64,000 nt of DNA, from NCBI GenBank assembly GCA_947498125.1, contig CANMJH010000001.1, positions 1,240,001 to 1,304,000 of the forward strand, read 5' to 3'. The stretch's first letter is position 1, and every line of letters starts with the position of its first letter. The DNA comes from an uncultured Nioella sp. (GTDB lineage Bacteria; Pseudomonadota; Alphaproteobacteria; Rhodobacterales; Rhodobacteraceae). Shown in pieces: positions 43,394-53,262 of the stretch. Below the pieces are notes generated by a model. That model did not search any database. It was not told where the DNA came from and saw only the letters and a program-made list of their open reading frames with translations. A program made the translations under genes and the position numbers.

Positions 43394-44521
43394 TTAATTG
43401 ATGAGATCAAAAACGGTCTCTGTGACGCGTTTGCCGTTGATTTGGATGATCAAACGATGCTGACCGGGATAAAGAGAAAACGTGGTCGCATCTCCCTTCA
43501 AACGGTGGCGTTTGATCAAATTTAAGGTGCCCGATTTTGGAATACTGGTTTTCTTAAATTTAAAAACCTTGCTACGCGTAGATTTGTCCGTTTTTGGAAA
43601 GTCTATCACATAATCAATCAAGATCTTCGTTCCGGATTCTCCGAAAATTGAAAGTTCGAACTCCAGAAATTCGCCCATTTTGACCGGATTTTTTGAAATT
43701 TCTAGCTCCGAAAGCCGCAAATCAACATCCATTTGATAGCCAAGAAACTTGAGCGTTTTCGGGTGCCCTTGCTTGATCAATGTCCTCAGAGCGTGCGAGG
43801 ACATCCAATCCAATTCTTTACTGTCTTGCAGCCCGCCTTTTCGCCAATTCTCTAGCGTTTTCACCACCATATCCGGCGCAATTTTTGAGATATCATTCAA
43901 ATGGTTTGCGACCGACCTTGTCACGTAACGCGTGTCATCGGCATGTAGGATATCCAAGAACTCAAGCGGCAAAAGCGGATCGATTTTTACGGCTTTCGCC
44001 CAAGGCAGTTTGGGCCGTGTGCCTTCGCTCACCAATCTACGTACGTGATAATTGGGGTCTTTGGCCCAAATCCGCAGTCGATTCATCACAAAATCGGGCC
44101 ACATATTGATGAAGGGCCGAATATAAAACTCCATTGAGAATCTGCGGGTTGCAGCATGAAGCAAATCTAAAGCGCGCTCCCGATGCTCTTCGGTCATTCC
44201 GTGACGAACGGCCAGAATTCCGGGGATGGCGTGAATAAAGTGGCCGAAATCATCATCTGTCTTGGAGGGGTCCAGCTGACTTGGCATCGCCGCCTCTAAT
44301 TGATCGGCCATTGTCGGAAAATCGGGCGCTAGCCGCGCCTCGATACAGTCTGCAATCCAATCCAAGCGCTGCATAAGCTCGCGCCCCTGCAGACCGGGCA
44401 GAACATCAGACAAGAACCCTTCAGCGTCAAAACTGGGAAGGCCAGCGGCATATTCAGCCGCCAGCCGCCCCAGTGTTTCTGCATTAAAGAGATGATCTTT
44501 AAGAGAAAATCTTTCGCTCAT
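43394..44521 (-). CDS. AlkD-like DNA alkylation repair (HEAT-repeat) protein
   Basis: 375 residues. Helical ALK/HEAT repeats (about 90-270), with YHVRRLVSEGTRPKLPWA, TRYVTRSVANHLNDISK and WMSSHALRTLIKQGHPKTLKFLGY matching the AlkD/AlkC class; the C-terminus (about 280-375) looks like a separate beta-rich domain. The family removes bulky alkylated bases or binds lesions; the exact substrate is unclear. The ATG at 44521 overlaps the SDR stop by four bases. The 3' half is AT-richer than its neighbours. Confidence 0.85.
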   Translation of the reverse strand: MSERFSLKDHLFNAETLGRLAAEYAAGLPSFDAEGFLSDVLPGLQGRELMQRLDWIADCIEARLAPDFPTMADQLEAAMPSQLDPSKTDDDFGHFIHAIPGILAVRHGMTEEHRERALDLLHAATRRFSMEFYIRPFINMWPDFVMNRLRIWAKDPNYHVRRLVSEGTRPKLPWAKAVKIDPLLPLEFLDILHADDTRYVTRSVANHLNDISKIAPDMVVKTLENWRKGGLQDSKELDWMSSHALRTLIKQGHPKTLKFLGYQMDVDLRLSELEISKNPVKMGEFLEFELSIFGESGTKILIDYVIDFPKTDKSTRSKVFKFKKTSIPKSGTLNLIKRHRLKGDATTFSLYPGQHRLIIQINGKRVTETVFDLIN

Positions 44522-45297
44522 AGCGTCGCGTTGATCGCCCCACCATCGAGCAGAATATTTTGCCCAACCATGAAACCGGCATGTTGCGAACACAAGAACG
44601 CACATGTCGCGCCAAACTCTTCTGCGGTCCCATACCGACCTGCAGGGATCGTTTTTTCACGCATGGTTTTTGCGTCCGCGACGGATATTCCTTCGCGGTC
44701 CGCAACGCCTTGATCGAGCGATGCCGCGCGATCAGTGGCGTGAATGCCGGGCAAAAGATTGTTGATAATCACGCCCTTACCAGCGACCTGTCGCGCTGTT
44801 CCCGCAACATAACCCGTCAATCCAGCGCGCGCGGAATTGGACAAGCCCAACACAGCAATTGGCGCTTTAACAGAGCCAGATGTGATATTCACAACCCTGC
44901 CCCAGCCGCGATCAATCATGCCCGGCAACAACGCTTTCATAAGCGCAATTGGGGTCAACATGTTTCCATCAAGGGCTTTGATGAAATCTTCACGCTCCCA
45001 ATCAGACCAAAGACCTGGCGGGGGACCGCCCGCATTCGTCACGAGGATATCAATCGTGCCCGCAGCGTCCAAAACCTTGGCGCGCCCGTCTTCGCTGGTG
45101 ATATCGGCGGCAACGGTCGTGACGCTTACACCATGTGTGCTGCGAATCTCTTCTGCGGTGGCCTCAAGAGCCTCAAAGCCGCGCGCATTGAGCACCAAAT
45201 CAACGCCATTTGCGGCAAGCATCATCGCTGATCCTTTGCCAAGCCCCTTTGACGATGCGCATACCAGCGCTCGTTTTCCTGCGATTCCCAGATCCAT
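44518..45297 (-). CDS. Short-chain dehydrogenase/reductase lacking catalytic Tyr/Lys
   Basis: 259 residues, Rossmann fold. The dinucleotide motif is ASSKGLGKGSA, NNAG-like NAGGP is present, and the Ser is in ITSGSV. The YxxxK pair is missing: the site reads LGLSNSARAGL, with no Tyr and Arg instead of Lys. Other SDRs with this LGLSN signature exist and their chemistry is unclear. GGGAG precedes the ATG at 45297; the longer frame (to 45432) is rejected. Translationally coupled to the AlkD-like gene. Confidence 0.83.
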   Translation of the reverse strand: MDLGIAGKRALVCASSKGLGKGSAMMLAANGVDLVLNARGFEALEATAEEIRSTHGVSVTTVAADITSEDGRAKVLDAAGTIDILVTNAGGPPPGLWSDWEREDFIKALDGNMLTPIALMKALLPGMIDRGWGRVVNITSGSVKAPIAVLGLSNSARAGLTGYVAGTARQVAGKGVIINNLLPGIHATDRAASLDQGVADREGISVADAKTMREKTIPAGRYGTAEEFGATCAFLCSQHAGFMVGQNILLDGGAINATL

Positions 45298-45418
45298 TCT
45301 ATGCGCTCCCATTAATTTTCTCTTCGACATAGCACCCACGCCGTTGGCGGGAAAGCATGACCTTGACCCCTGCCGCGCCGCGCCATAGCCATGACGGCAC
45401 GTAAATAGGAGCGTTTTG

Positions 45419-46414
45419 ATGGCCCGCCGCACCGCACAGTTTCGATTTCCAACTTACCCCGCGACCGCGTTGATCGTGCATTGGGGCGCGAACGAACGCG
45501 ACCCTATTGGCGGCGTCCATGATGTTGCGCCCGGCGACAGCTACCGCTTATCACGCGATGCGGTTCCGGCGATGCTGGCGATTTGGGATGGCCCAAATGG
45601 ACCGGAAGTGGCCGATGAAACCGAAGTTGGGCAGGTTGGCGACACCGTAACGCTAGAAGTCTGTCACAGCCTTATGGCGGCCGATGGCACGCTGGTCGAT
45701 TTGTTGGTCCTGACAATTTCTGGCGCAGAAGACACGATGCGCCATGTCCTGCCCCTCGCCCCGATGGAGCCACGTGGCGAATACGCTCTGGTCAATTCCG
45801 AGGTCGAGACGGCCCCGCGCCGCTTTGCCGACATCGCATGCGTTAGTTTTATCGAAGGCACGCATTTGACGTTGTCCAGCGGCGCGCAAAAACGCGTGGA
45901 AGAGCTGCAAGTCGGCGACCGGTTACTAACCAGGGATCACGGACCACAGGAAATTCGTTGGATTGGCCAGCAAGTGCAGCGGGCAACTGGCGCTCTTGCG
46001 CCCGTGTGCATTCGCGAAGGCACTCTGAACGTTGCCCGCGACCTGCGGCTGTCGCCTCATCACCGGATCTTTATCTGGCAGCGCAAAGATGAACTCGGCA
46101 CAGGGCGCGCCGAAGTGTTGGTTAAAGCCGAAACATTGGTCAATGAAGATACTGTTATTCGCGAAGATGGAGGCCATGTTGAGACGTATCAAATCCTCTT
46201 TGATGGACACCAAATTATCTACGCCGAAGGAATCGCTGTCGAAAGCCTTTTAGTGACACCTCAAACACGCGCAGCCTTGCCGGAAAATATTGAGATAAGA
46301 CAATCAGAGCGCGACCAATACGACGCGGCCGAGATTGAAGTTCAGGGAACGGCCTTTGACGGAGAAGAGGACCCTGCAACGCGCCTGAGTCGAGCAAGTC
46401 GCGGTAAAGACTAA
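45419..46414 (+). CDS. Hint-domain (hedgehog/intein-type) protein
   Basis: 331 residues. An N-terminal region (about 1-135) of unknown fold is followed by a Hint_2-type domain (about 140-290): FIEGTHLTL, VEELQVGDRLLT, LRLSPHHRIFIW and a final VESLLVTPQTRAAL. The usual Cys at the start of the motif (CFxxGT) reads VSFIEGT, so Ser would be the nucleophile, or splicing is lost. A Cys lies two residues earlier. Such proteins are common in roseobacters with unknown role. AGGAG at 45407-45411 favours the ATG at 45419. Confidence 0.82.
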   Translation: MARRTAQFRFPTYPATALIVHWGANERDPIGGVHDVAPGDSYRLSRDAVPAMLAIWDGPNGPEVADETEVGQVGDTVTLEVCHSLMAADGTLVDLLVLTISGAEDTMRHVLPLAPMEPRGEYALVNSEVETAPRRFADIACVSFIEGTHLTLSSGAQKRVEELQVGDRLLTRDHGPQEIRWIGQQVQRATGALAPVCIREGTLNVARDLRLSPHHRIFIWQRKDELGTGRAEVLVKAETLVNEDTVIREDGGHVETYQILFDGHQIIYAEGIAVESLLVTPQTRAALPENIEIRQSERDQYDAAEIEVQGTAFDGEEDPATRLSRASRGKD

Positions 46415-46781
46415 CCTTTTAGGATTATTCATTCAGGAAACCGAAAGCGAAAAGGGGCGTGAAGATCAATTACCGCGCCTGCTCCATAGTGCGATTTCTC
46501 TTTTCAGTGTCACGCCAAAGGTCCAAAATAGGTAAGTTCTTCGCAAAGAGAACGGGTTAAAAAATTAACCTCATTTTGCCTCGGGTCACCTGAAACCTCT
46601 TAGCCCAAAGCAGACCAATCTATCGGCAAATAACCGACCGAATGCGGCCGTCTACCAATAATCAACTGCGGTCCAAGCGCTCCTGGTATTGTCTGTCTTG
46701 GTATGAAATCGATGCAGCGGGTACATCGCAAATGGCCTTTATGATTGCGCGTGCCCCCTCGCCTCGCCTATATGCGAGCCC
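46415..46781. other. Gap upstream of prfC
   Basis: 367 bases without a gene I can support. It is AT-richer than its flanks and holds two small hairpins, GTTCT/AGAAC (about 46536-46553) and the perfect GGTTAA-AAAA-TTAACC (46555-46570), but no T-run. It must contain the prfC promoter; I cannot place it. Confidence 0.5.
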
Positions 46782-48392
46782 ATGTTAGACACCGCCTCAA
46801 ACCGCCCAGAATTGCCGCCAGAGATTGGCCGCCGCCGCACCTTTGCGATCATCTCGCATCCGGATGCAGGCAAGACGACTCTGACAGAAAAATTCCTGCT
46901 TTATGGTGGTGCGATCCAAATGGCCGGTCAGGTCCGGGCAAAGGGTGAAGCGCGGCGCACGCGATCAGACTTCATGAAGATGGAACAGGATCGCGGTATT
47001 TCGGTGTCGGCCTCGGCGATGTCCTTTGACTATGTTGATAAGTATCGGTTCAACCTTGTCGATACGCCCGGCCACAGCGACTTTTCTGAAGACACGTTTC
47101 GCACACTGACCGCCGTAGACGCCGCCATTATGGTGATCGACGGCGCGAAGGGCGTAGAAAGCCAGACGCAGAAACTATTCGAAGTATGCCGCCTGCGCGA
47201 CCTTCCGATCCTGACATTTTGCAACAAGATGGACCGGGAAAGCCGTGATACCTTTGATATTATTGATGAAATTCAAGAGAATCTTGCAATCGATGTGACG
47301 CCGGCCAGCTGGCCCATTGGTGTCGGACGCGAGTTCCTTGGCTGCTATGACATGCTGCGGGATCGGCTAGAGCTGATGGACCGCGCGGATCGCAACAAGG
47401 TCGCTGAATCGGTGGCGATCGAAGGCCTCGACGATCCGAAACTCGAAGAGCATATCCCCGCCGACCTTTTGGAAAAATTTCGTGAAGAGGTTGAAATGGC
47501 GCGGGAATTGCTGCCCGCTATGGATCATCAAGCCTTTTTGGATGGCACGCTGACACCGATTTGGTTCGGCTCGGCCATCAACAGCTTCGGCGTCAAGGAA
47601 TTGATGGATGGGATCGCGAAATTCGGCCCCGAACCGCAAATCCAGAACGCGGAGCCCCGCCAAGTTGGACCGGAAGAAAAGAAGGTTTCCGGCTTTGTCT
47701 TCAAGGTTCAGGCGAATATGGACCCCAAACACCGGGATCGCGTGGCTTTTGTGCGTCTCGCCTCGGGGCATTTCCATCGTGGGATGAAATTAACCCATGT
47801 GCGTTCGAAGAAACCTATGGCGATTTCAAACCCGGTTTTGTTCCTTGCCGCTGATCGCGAACTGGCCGAGGAAGCATGGGCGGGCGACATCATTGGCATC
47901 CCCAATCACGGGCAGCTTCGGATTGGCGATGCACTGACCGAAGGTGAGGCCCTGCGCTTCACAGGCATCCCCAGTTTTGCGCCGGAATTGCTGCGCAACT
48001 GCCGCGCTGGTGATCCGATGAAGGCCAAACATTTGGAAAAGGCCCTGATGCAATTCGCCGAGGAAGGCGCGGCCAAAGTGTTCAAGCCAACCTTTGGCTC
48101 GGGTTTTATTGTCGGCGTTGTCGGCGCCTTGCAATTCGAGGTTTTGGCCAGCCGAATTGAACTGGAATACGGCCTGCCCGTCCGGTTCGAAAACTCGCAA
48201 TTCACATCGGCAAGATGGGTGCAGGGCGGTAAGGATGACGTCGAGAATTTTGGCGCTGCGAATAAGCAGCATATGGCCACGGATAATGACGGAGATCCGG
48301 TTTTTCTGACGCGCCTTCAATGGGATATTGATCGTGTGGCTCGGGACTATCCCGAGGTAACGTTGTCAGCGACCAAGGAAATGATGGTCTGA
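46782..48392 (+). CDS. prfC: Peptide chain release factor 3
   Basis: 536 residues, GTPase that ejects RF1/RF2 from the ribosome. G1 SHPDAGKTTL (about 26-35), switch region RGISVSASAMSFDY, G3 DTPGHSDFSEDT, G4 NKMD; then beta-barrel and C-terminal domains, with FEVLASRIELEYGLPV near the end. The ribosome site before the ATG at 46782 is weak. Single gene with a 367-base upstream gap. Confidence 0.96.
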   Translation: MLDTASNRPELPPEIGRRRTFAIISHPDAGKTTLTEKFLLYGGAIQMAGQVRAKGEARRTRSDFMKMEQDRGISVSASAMSFDYVDKYRFNLVDTPGHSDFSEDTFRTLTAVDAAIMVIDGAKGVESQTQKLFEVCRLRDLPILTFCNKMDRESRDTFDIIDEIQENLAIDVTPASWPIGVGREFLGCYDMLRDRLELMDRADRNKVAESVAIEGLDDPKLEEHIPADLLEKFREEVEMARELLPAMDHQAFLDGTLTPIWFGSAINSFGVKELMDGIAKFGPEPQIQNAEPRQVGPEEKKVSGFVFKVQANMDPKHRDRVAFVRLASGHFHRGMKLTHVRSKKPMAISNPVLFLAADRELAEEAWAGDIIGIPNHGQLRIGDALTEGEALRFTGIPSFAPELLRNCRAGDPMKAKHLEKALMQFAEEGAAKVFKPTFGSGFIVGVVGALQFEVLASRIELEYGLPVRFENSQFTSARWVQGGKDDVENFGAANKQHMATDNDGDPVFLTRLQWDIDRVARDYPEVTLSATKEMMV

Positions 48393-48543
48393 TCGTCAAT
48401 TTCGTATGTCGCGAACCATCCGGCGTTTTGTGATCAGCATTGCAAATTGCCTCCGCGCTAAACTGGTTTCTTTGATACGCGCGGCACGGGCTTTTGGGGC
48501 GGGCTTTAGCGGGCGTTAACCTTGTTGCGGCTTAATCGGACAG

Positions 48544-49032
48544 ATGTTTCGGATCGCCTTCATCCTCCTGTTCCTCGCCGCTTGCACGCCTATGGGTCCG
48601 GGCGGTTCGCTTGCGACGCCTGCAAGCGGCATCACCGGCCACGTCTCACGGCAGGTTGTGATTTCCGATCACCCGCATCACGTTCTTGTTGGTGAGGCTA
48701 TGATCGTCTCCCAAAATGGGGCGACGCATTACTCGGTTACTATTGGCCAGGCATGGGATGGCGTACATCGCCGGTTACGGATGGATCACGCTTGGGCAGA
48801 CGGACGCAGCTTGCCGTTTCGACGTGTCTCGCGGGCCGAAAGGGTCTGCGTTGGGCAAAACAACTGCTACGGCCATCGCATCGGCATAATTGCCTTAAGT
48901 GCCGACATGTTTTCACGCGCCGCTGATTCTGGCCTGCGCGCGCGCCTCACCGGGCCAGATGCGGCGATTGACATCGAAATACCCGCAATACTATTTCAAG
49001 AGGCCCTTTTGCGCCGCTCTGGGCAGCTCTAA
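48544..49032 (+). CDS. Small lipoprotein of unknown function
   Basis: 162 residues with a lipoprotein signal (lipobox LAAC, Cys14). The mature part contains a Cys pair (CVGQNNC, about 106-112) and no family I recognise. The His/Asp-rich segment DHPHHVLVGE is notable. It sits alone between prfC and a DEAD-box helicase, with about 150-base gaps on both sides. Probably an inner- or outer-membrane-attached periplasmic protein. Confidence 0.7.
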   Translation: MFRIAFILLFLAACTPMGPGGSLATPASGITGHVSRQVVISDHPHHVLVGEAMIVSQNGATHYSVTIGQAWDGVHRRLRMDHAWADGRSLPFRRVSRAERVCVGQNNCYGHRIGIIALSADMFSRAADSGLRARLTGPDAAIDIEIPAILFQEALLRRSGQL

Positions 49033-49188
49033 TCCTTGAAAACCCTTTCGGATTTGACGATGCGGGCTATTTGGAGTATCAGCCACTCGCAGCTCGCGAC
49101 AGGCGCGTGCCAGCATTCCGAAGAGCGTTAAGCAAATGCGCTCTGATCACCTAAAGCGGGGGAACGCCCCTGCCCGAATTGGACGCAT

Positions 49189-50703
49189 ATGACCAAATTT
49201 ACCGATCTCAACCTTAATCCAAAGGTTCTGAAGGCCATCGCCGAGGCCGGATACGAAAGCCCAACCCCTATTCAAGCAGGCGCAATCCCGCCCGCATTGG
49301 AAGGCCGCGATGTTTTGGGAATCGCCCAAACCGGCACAGGCAAAACTGCCAGTTTTACTCTGCCAATGATCACGCTTCTGGCCCGTGGCCGCGCGCGCGC
49401 CCGAATGCCCCGCAGTCTGGTCTTGTGCCCGACCCGCGAATTGGCAGCCCAGGTGGCCGAAAACTTCGACACGTACACGTCGCATATGAAGCTGACCAAA
49501 GCACTATTGATCGGTGGGGTCAGCTTTAAGGAGCAAGACACGCTTATTGATAAAGGTGTCGATGTTCTGATTGCGACGCCGGGCCGTCTGCTGGACCATT
49601 TTGAGCGGGGCAAGCTCATTCTCTCGGACGTAAAAGTGATGGTGGTGGATGAAGCCGACCGGATGCTTGATATGGGGTTCATTCCAGATATCGAACGCAT
49701 TTTCGGTTTGACGCCATTTACACGCCAAACGCTGTTCTTCTCGGCCACGATGGCGCCTGAAATTGAGCGGATCACCAATACATTCCTGTCGAACCCAGAG
49801 CGGATCGAAGTTGCGCGCCAGTCGACAACTTCAGATACGATCACTCAGAAACTGGTCGAGTTTAAGCCCACACGCCGCGATCAAACCTCCAAGCAGAAAC
49901 GCGAAATGCTGCGTGAGATTATCACGTCCGAGGGCGAAGGGTGCACCAACGCGATCATCTTCTGCAACCGCAAGGTTGATGTTGATATTGTTGCGAAATC
50001 CCTGAAAAAACATGGCCTTAACGCATCGCCCATCCATGGGGACCTCGATCAATCCTATCGCACCCGTACATTGGACGGCTTCCGTGATGGGTCAATCAAG
50101 TTTCTTGTGGCCTCCGATGTTGCGGCACGCGGGCTGGACATTCCAAATGTTAGCCACGTCTTTAACTATGATGTGCCCAGCCACGCCGAAGATTACGTCC
50201 ACCGTATCGGCCGCACCGGCCGCGCCGGGCGTACCGGCGTAACAGTGATGATCTCGGTTCCATCCGATGAAAAGTACCTGACGGCGATCGAAAATCTGAT
50301 CGAACAGCCGGTGCCGCGCATTGAAGCGCCTTGGTTACCGACGCCGCCAAAACCGCGCGGCAGTAAGAAAGCCGAAACGGCAGAGGCAAAGCCTGAAGCG
50401 GCAATAGCGGAACCTAAAAAGGCTGAGCCTGCGAAAACCGAACCCAAGGCCGAAGATCCCCAGCCAAAACCACAGCCCCAACCACAGTCACAACCGCGCT
50501 CGCGGGGCGGACGGAAATCAGGTGGTGGACGTGGCGGACGCAGTCAGAGCGGCGCGCCTGTTGTTGGCATGGGCGATCATATGCCCAGCTTTATCGCCCT
50601 CAGCTTTGCCGAGCGACGTGGCGGTGAGCCGGAAGAAACATCTGCAAAGCCAACCGATGCTGCGCCTGCGCCAGAGGCCGCAAGCGACGAGGATGCGGCC
50701 TAG
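49189..50703 (+). CDS. DEAD-box RNA helicase (RhlE-like)
   Basis: 504 residues. All helicase motifs are present: Q-motif (PTPIQAGAIP), motif I AQTGTGKT, Ib-type PTRELA, II VDEADRML, III FFSATM, VI HRIGRTGRAGR. The C-terminal tail (about 390-504) is Lys/Pro/Glu-rich with a Gly/Arg stretch SRGGRKSGGGRGGRSQSG, likely RNA-binding, as in RhlE. Probably acts in ribosome assembly or cold RNA remodelling. Ends at a bidirectional terminator shared with the rnj operon. Confidence 0.93.
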   Translation: MTKFTDLNLNPKVLKAIAEAGYESPTPIQAGAIPPALEGRDVLGIAQTGTGKTASFTLPMITLLARGRARARMPRSLVLCPTRELAAQVAENFDTYTSHMKLTKALLIGGVSFKEQDTLIDKGVDVLIATPGRLLDHFERGKLILSDVKVMVVDEADRMLDMGFIPDIERIFGLTPFTRQTLFFSATMAPEIERITNTFLSNPERIEVARQSTTSDTITQKLVEFKPTRRDQTSKQKREMLREIITSEGEGCTNAIIFCNRKVDVDIVAKSLKKHGLNASPIHGDLDQSYRTRTLDGFRDGSIKFLVASDVAARGLDIPNVSHVFNYDVPSHAEDYVHRIGRTGRAGRTGVTVMISVPSDEKYLTAIENLIEQPVPRIEAPWLPTPPKPRGSKKAETAEAKPEAAIAEPKKAEPAKTEPKAEDPQPKPQPQPQSQPRSRGGRKSGGGRGGRSQSGAPVVGMGDHMPSFIALSFAERRGGEPEETSAKPTDAAPAPEAASDEDAA

Positions 50704-50724
50704 TCTAACCCGCTATATTTAAAC

Positions 50725-50757
50725 AAAAAAAGGCGCCCGCTTGAGGCGCCTTTTTTG
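50725..50757. terminator. Bidirectional terminator between helicase and rnj
   Basis: AAAAAAAGGCGCC (50725-50737), loop CGCTTGA, GGCGCCTTTTTT (50745-50756). T-runs on both strands, between convergent stops at 50703 and 50783. Confidence 0.93.
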
Positions 50758-50782
50758 TATTCTAGTGAACTTGTAGAGAAAT

Positions 50783-52462
50783 TCAGGCCGCCATAAGCCG
50801 AGAAATAATGACCGTGACCTCTGGCTTGCGCCCAATATCTGCCACGCAAATCTGCCGAACTTGTCGGCGCACAGCCTCTTCCAGCTTATCGTCATCCCGC
50901 ACGATTTTATTACCCAAACGCGGCAGAAGATCGGCCAGTTGATCTTCGATCGTGTCAGACAGTCCAACGCCCTGCCCGTCTACCTCAGGCAACCCGCGCA
51001 GCGCGACCCAGCAATCTTCCATTGGCTCGTCATCTTCATCGACAATCAACGCGACAACGACAAGGCCGTTAAGCGCCAGTTTCATGCGGTCCCGCACGAC
51101 GCCGTCAAACGCGCCGACCAATTGTGACCCATCAAGATAGGTCCGGGCAACATCGATATATTCAACAACGCCGGGCGCATTGCCCGACAGCTCGACCAAT
51201 GATCCATTCGGGGCCAAAATAGGCGTTGCACCCGCTTCGGTGCCCAGCTTGCAATGCTCACGCAAATGCCGGTGTTCACCATGATTGGGGACAAGGTATT
51301 GCGGTTTAAGCAGGGAATGCATCTTTTGCAGATCGGGCCGGTTGGCATGGCCCGAGACGTGATAAAACCCCGAGTTTTCATCCGCAATATCAACGCCTTT
51401 TTCAGAAAGCGCATTCTGGATCCGCGCGACGCCCGTTTCATTTCCGGGAATGGTTTTAGACGAGAAGAGGAACAAGTCGCCCTCTTTCAACTCATGCCCC
51501 AGATATTTCCCACGCGCGAGGCCAGCCGAGGCCGCTCGTCTTTCGCCTTGGCTACCAGTCACAATCAGCATCAGGTTTTCCCGAGGGATTTGCGTCGCGT
51601 CCTCGGGGCTGACGGTGCCCGGAAAATCGGTCAAAACGCCGGTCTCAACGCCTGCCGTGACCATACGTTTCATCGCGCGGCCCATCAGAACAATTGTTCG
51701 GCCCGCCGCTTTGCCCGCCTCTGCCAGAGTCTGCAGCCGGGCGATATTCGACGCGAAGGTCGTCGCAACAACCATGCCGCTTGCCCCTGCAATCAGCTCG
51801 GTGATTGGTTCGGGCAACTCGCTTTCGCTGCGTCCGGGATGACGGGAAAAGACATTGGTGGAATCGCAGATCAGCGCCCGGACACCCGTGGCGCCAATGG
51901 TTTCCCACATCGCCTCATCAAAGGGTTCGCCAACGCGCGGGTCTTTGTCGATTTTGAAATCGCCCGAATGCACAACGCGCCCTTCTGGGCTGTCGATGAC
52001 AAGCGCAGAGGCTTCAGGGATGGAATGCGATGTTGGGGCAAAGCCAACCTCAAACGGGCCGGCTTGAACGGTTTCTGGCCAAACGGGGGCGGTGATGACC
52101 TGATCGGGGTCATTCCCGGCCTCTTCCATTTTTCGCTTTGCGTGGAAGGCGGTAAAGGGCCGCGCAAACACCGGCACATTTGGAAAATGGCGATAGAGAT
52201 GCCCAACCGCGCCGACGTGATCTTCATGCGCATGGGTAATGAAAATACCATCCAGCCGGTCCGCGCGCTCGGCGATCCAGGCAATATCAGGCAGGATAAG
52301 ATCGACACCGGGGGTGCCGTCCATATCGGGAAAACTCACGCCGATATCTACAAGAATAAACCGCTCTGCCCCCTCTGGCCCGTAGCCATAGACATAGCAA
52401 TTCATCCCGATCTCACCCGCGCCACCGAGGGGGAGATACATCAGCCGTGAAGGAGCGTTCAT
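50783..52462 (-). CDS. rnj: Ribonuclease J
   Basis: 559 residues, metallo-beta-lactamase/beta-CASP exoribonuclease. Zinc motif HAHEDH (77-82), earlier GGAGEIGMN, later HSGDFKID, and the beta-CASP region with SDR-type residues and GSQGERRAA (about 305-313); VSGHANRPDL follows and a C-terminal domain ends the protein. 5' mRNA decay and rRNA processing role. It overlaps coaX by four bases and closes the long nuo transcript array. Confidence 0.95.
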   Translation of the reverse strand: MNAPSRLMYLPLGGAGEIGMNCYVYGYGPEGAERFILVDIGVSFPDMDGTPGVDLILPDIAWIAERADRLDGIFITHAHEDHVGAVGHLYRHFPNVPVFARPFTAFHAKRKMEEAGNDPDQVITAPVWPETVQAGPFEVGFAPTSHSIPEASALVIDSPEGRVVHSGDFKIDKDPRVGEPFDEAMWETIGATGVRALICDSTNVFSRHPGRSESELPEPITELIAGASGMVVATTFASNIARLQTLAEAGKAAGRTIVLMGRAMKRMVTAGVETGVLTDFPGTVSPEDATQIPRENLMLIVTGSQGERRAASAGLARGKYLGHELKEGDLFLFSSKTIPGNETGVARIQNALSEKGVDIADENSGFYHVSGHANRPDLQKMHSLLKPQYLVPNHGEHRHLREHCKLGTEAGATPILAPNGSLVELSGNAPGVVEYIDVARTYLDGSQLVGAFDGVVRDRMKLALNGLVVVALIVDEDDEPMEDCWVALRGLPEVDGQGVGLSDTIEDQLADLLPRLGNKIVRDDDKLEEAVRRQVRQICVADIGRKPEVTVIISRLMAA

Positions 52463-53241
52463 GTCTGCTCTTTTTCCTTATTATATTTATAAATCACGGT
52501 CAGGCCGTGGATCGTCAGATCATCTTCGATGACGTCAAATAGCACATCACCCTGAGAGAACAATGGCGCGAGGCCGCCCGTCCCGATTATCCGCATCTCT
52601 TTGTCATATTCAGCGCGAATCCGATCACAAATCCCGCGGACAAGGCCTACATAGCCCCAAAAAACACCAGATTGCATGCAGGCAACCGTGTTGGTGCCAA
52701 TGACAGATTGCGGTTTGGTCACGTCTACATGGGGCAAAGCGGCGGCGGCGTGATGCAGCGCTTCTAGGCTTAGATTTACGCCCGGCGCAATTACCCCTCC
52801 TACATAAGCGCCATCGCCTGCCACAACATCAAAGGTCGTCGCTGTGCCATAATCAACGACGATCAAGTCACCGCCATGGCGATCAAAAGCGGCGGCTGCA
52901 TTGACCAGACGGTCGGGGCCAACTTGTGTCCCTTCGTCAACCCGAGGGGGCATCGGCAGCAGGCATTCGGGCTTGCCCACGACAAGGGGCCGGCAGCTGA
53001 AATAGCGATCACACAAGACCCGCAGGTTGAAAACAACGCGCGGCACGGTCGAAGAAATGATGCAATCCGTGATGACCAGATCACTTAGGCCGTTATGGGC
53101 CATGAGGGTCGACAGCCAGACAAAATACTGATCCGCCGTGCGCTGATGCTCGGTTGTTGTCCGGAAGACGGCAAGAGTTTTTGCGCCATCCCAAATCGAG
53201 AAAACGGTGTTTGTATTGCCGGTGTCGATGGCCAGAAGCAT
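52459..53241 (-). CDS. coaX: Type III pantothenate kinase
   Basis: First step of CoA synthesis. 260 residues of the ASKHA fold: N-terminal MLLAIDTGNTNTVFSIWD carries the DxGNT phosphate motif, GPDRLVNAAAAF and VVDYGTATTFDVV are the pantothenate/ATP motifs, GGVIAPGVNLS follows. Requires a monovalent cation in the family. Four-base overlap with rnj and 21 bases from birA. Confidence 0.95.
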   Translation of the reverse strand: MLLAIDTGNTNTVFSIWDGAKTLAVFRTTTEHQRTADQYFVWLSTLMAHNGLSDLVITDCIISSTVPRVVFNLRVLCDRYFSCRPLVVGKPECLLPMPPRVDEGTQVGPDRLVNAAAAFDRHGGDLIVVDYGTATTFDVVAGDGAYVGGVIAPGVNLSLEALHHAAAALPHVDVTKPQSVIGTNTVACMQSGVFWGYVGLVRGICDRIRAEYDKEMRIIGTGGLAPLFSQGDVLFDVIEDDLTIHGLTVIYKYNKEKEQT

Positions 53242-53262
53242 TGCGGCCCCCTCGTTCTTTGG

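Noticed and set aside
46536-46570. Small palindromes upstream of prfC as a riboswitch or terminator
   Set aside because: Short stems, no T-run and no recognisable riboswitch core; recorded only as part of the gap.
51254-52450. Long plus-strand frame antisense to rnj
   Set aside because: Shadow of the RNase J reading frame; no ribosome site and no recognisable domain.
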